Below are positions 62,514 to 64,000 of a DNA stretch of 64,000 nucleotides, piece by piece. Source of the stretch: Sclerotinia nivalis (taxonomy: Eukaryota; Ascomycota; Leotiomycetes; Helotiales; Sclerotiniaceae). The translations under genes were made by a program, and so were the position numbers. Within the stretch, counting starts at the first letter, position 1. The number at the start of each line of letters is the position of its first letter. Under the pieces are notes generated by a model. The model had not been told where the DNA came from. It ran no database searches and was given only the letters and a program-made list of their open reading frames with translations. The stretch spans positions 124,001-188,000 of the forward strand of contig JAPEIS010000007.1 in the NCBI GenBank assembly GCA_029531795.1, read 5' to 3'.

Positions 62514-64000
62514 GACGGTTAGGGCGAGATAGAATGGACTCCTATGTAAGGATGCTCGTATGTGGATTTTAGGGTAGGCATATATTTCTTTTTGATAAAA
62601 TGCGCAGTGCATTGGGGTTTCGGAGGATGGGGTGCTCCTCTTTGGCCGTTTCCCCATCCTCTGTTGACAGCCGAGAAACTCCACCAATTGGTTCTTACAA
62701 TTGAAGCTTCTTCGAAAGAGCAAACTCCACCAATTGGTTCTTACAATTGAAGCTTCTTCGAAAGAGCAAACACCACAAAAGTACAGCGGTGAAGCATCTG
62801 GCACCAACTGTGAGCTCACACCACCACTTCCTCCAAAAAAGGCAACCACTCCGCTCAATTCTCCGGTAGAAGACTATATCGTCTCCAGCTCTTTTCTGGG
62901 GCAGTGATGGTGCTTCTGCTTTTCTCTTTGCTTAATTTCCAGCTCCATAGTGTTGATAGCGAGCTTGGCATAACATACCCAAGCATGCGATGTGATGCAG
63001 GTGCTGGCGCAGGTGCTGGCGCTGGCGCTGATTTTAGTGCATATGAAGAAAAGTCCTGTGCATCTTCCAGGACAAAAGTTTATCGATTAATACTATCATG
63101 GAATTCCTATATGCAAAATCGGGGCCAATGTGATATAACGATTGAATCTTGCTGATGTATTTTCGAGGAAAGCTTTGTACAACTAAAGTCATAGCTGAGC
63201 CAAAAACCTGGGAAAATTGCTTTTACTGGGATATTGAAGTACCTTCAAAGGATTCGCAAAAGCTTTATTCTTGAGAAAACAAGAGCCCTTATTCCCCTAG
63301 AACGTGTATCTACCAAAAAGACCCAGTTTGAATGGGCGATTAATGATCGGAACTAAATAGTACGTGGGAATACTCGAAGATTTCATAACTATTATGTATC
63401 AACCAAGTAACATCTCGAGGATCTATCAACTTCTGCACAAATCTCCGAACTGGAACAAGTAGTAATGATACGTTCGTAGACAACCAATTCGGTATATCAT
63501 TGCAGCAGTTCCTTAGTCCATAACCCTTCAATAAAGACGGCCATGGAATACAGGATCGAGTTGTTCCTCGAGTGGTCCCGCAAAGGAATTGACGAGTAAG
63601 AAGCTTGCAATTATTCCTCTTAGGAACGAGTTGAGTCCAGCATAATCCATCGCGGACTCTTGCTCTCTCGTTGCAGCTTACTCATCAAAAGAAATTTCTG
63701 TGTCGTCTCCAAAAATGTATATAATGAAGCTCGAAGCATGGAATGTTTCTTCCCAAAGAGCTCCGGTTTGACCTTGAAAAACAGAGTATGTTCTCTTTCT
63801 AGGGGGTCATTCAACAAGATTCGAAACCTTAGAACTCCTTATTCATAAGTCTTAAATACACACCTCCAGGCCCTGATAAGCTCCAAATAATTACAGATGT
63901 CACTTGTGAAGTCTATTATTGCACAAGACAAAGGTCCAGCATAATGACTCTCCAACATCCAGCCTCAGAACAAACAAAATCCATCACAAGGCTACATCCA
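62514..64000. other. Terminal intergenic region, no supported gene
   Basis: Holds the 46-bp tandem repeat at 62676 and a GC-richer GGTGCTGGCGCA-type run near 63000-63030. Short frames (to 83 codons) have no recognised content. A gene continuing beyond the window edge cannot be excluded. Confidence 0.45.
62676..62777. repeat. 46-bp direct tandem repeat
   Basis: Two identical 46-bp copies start at 62676 and 62722 (AAACTCCACCAATTGGTTCT at each start), and a third begins at 62768 but diverges after ten bases. Identity of the copies indicates a recent duplication, about 160 bp beyond the stop codon of the second RRM-like paralogue. Confidence 0.95.

Noticed and set aside
62904..63155. 83-codon frame with a hydrophobic start and an Ala-Gly run, possible secreted peptide
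   Set aside because: The Ala-Gly run comes from a GGTGCTGGCGCA repeat and the rest shows no conserved feature; start context is poor.

Overview
The window is nuclear DNA of a filamentous ascomycete. Genes are interrupted by short (45-105 bp) spliceosomal introns with GTRNGT-type donors, CTAAC/CTGAC-like branch sites and YAG acceptors, and they are spread on both strands among AT-rich intergenic stretches of 0.4-6 kb. The melanin gene set and its order (non-reducing PKS, two zinc-cluster regulators, a hydroxynaphthalene reductase, scytalone dehydratase) resemble the PKS13-type conidial melanin locus known from Botrytis. I infer a leotiomycete, probably Sclerotiniaceae, but no database search was possible. 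Exon junctions were worked out by hand. All multi-exon models keep an open frame and their coding lengths divide by three.

Left part (1-27.5 kb): a gene-poor stretch carries regularly spaced minus-strand TATATAAA motifs, followed by a decayed amino-acid permease. A large putative chromatin/transcription protein (N-terminal helical domain, Zn2Cys6 cluster, PHD finger, coiled coil) is divergent from an Hsp70-like ATPase, and their shared promoter holds a tandem duplication. Then come a small secreted protein, a GNAT acetyltransferase, an Rrn11-like RNA polymerase I factor, a dead Tc1/mariner element with perfect TA duplications and 30-bp inverted repeats, and a fragment of a medium-chain dehydrogenase. 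About 5.8 kb without recognisable genes follows.

Central part (27.5-50.1 kb): a DHN-melanin cluster. The PKS (SAT-KS-AT-PT-ACP-ACP-TE, 2138 aa) would make the naphthol precursor. The SDR reductase and scytalone dehydratase would carry out the reduction and dehydration steps towards 1,8-DHN. Two divergently transcribed Zn2Cys6 regulators and a small alpha/beta hydrolase lie between the PKS and the tailoring genes. The PKS has an unusually long (4.7 kb) upstream region without genes.

Right part (50.1-64 kb): a repeat-rich gap contains short inverted-repeat (MITE-like) elements that share a TTTGTTGCATATCTGA terminus. Next is a divergent pair, an FAD phenol 2-monooxygenase-like enzyme and an intradiol ring-cleavage dioxygenase, which together suggest aromatic catabolism. 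Last are two tandem, diverged paralogues of an unrecognised family with two RRM-like segments each, and a terminal region with a 46-bp tandem repeat.
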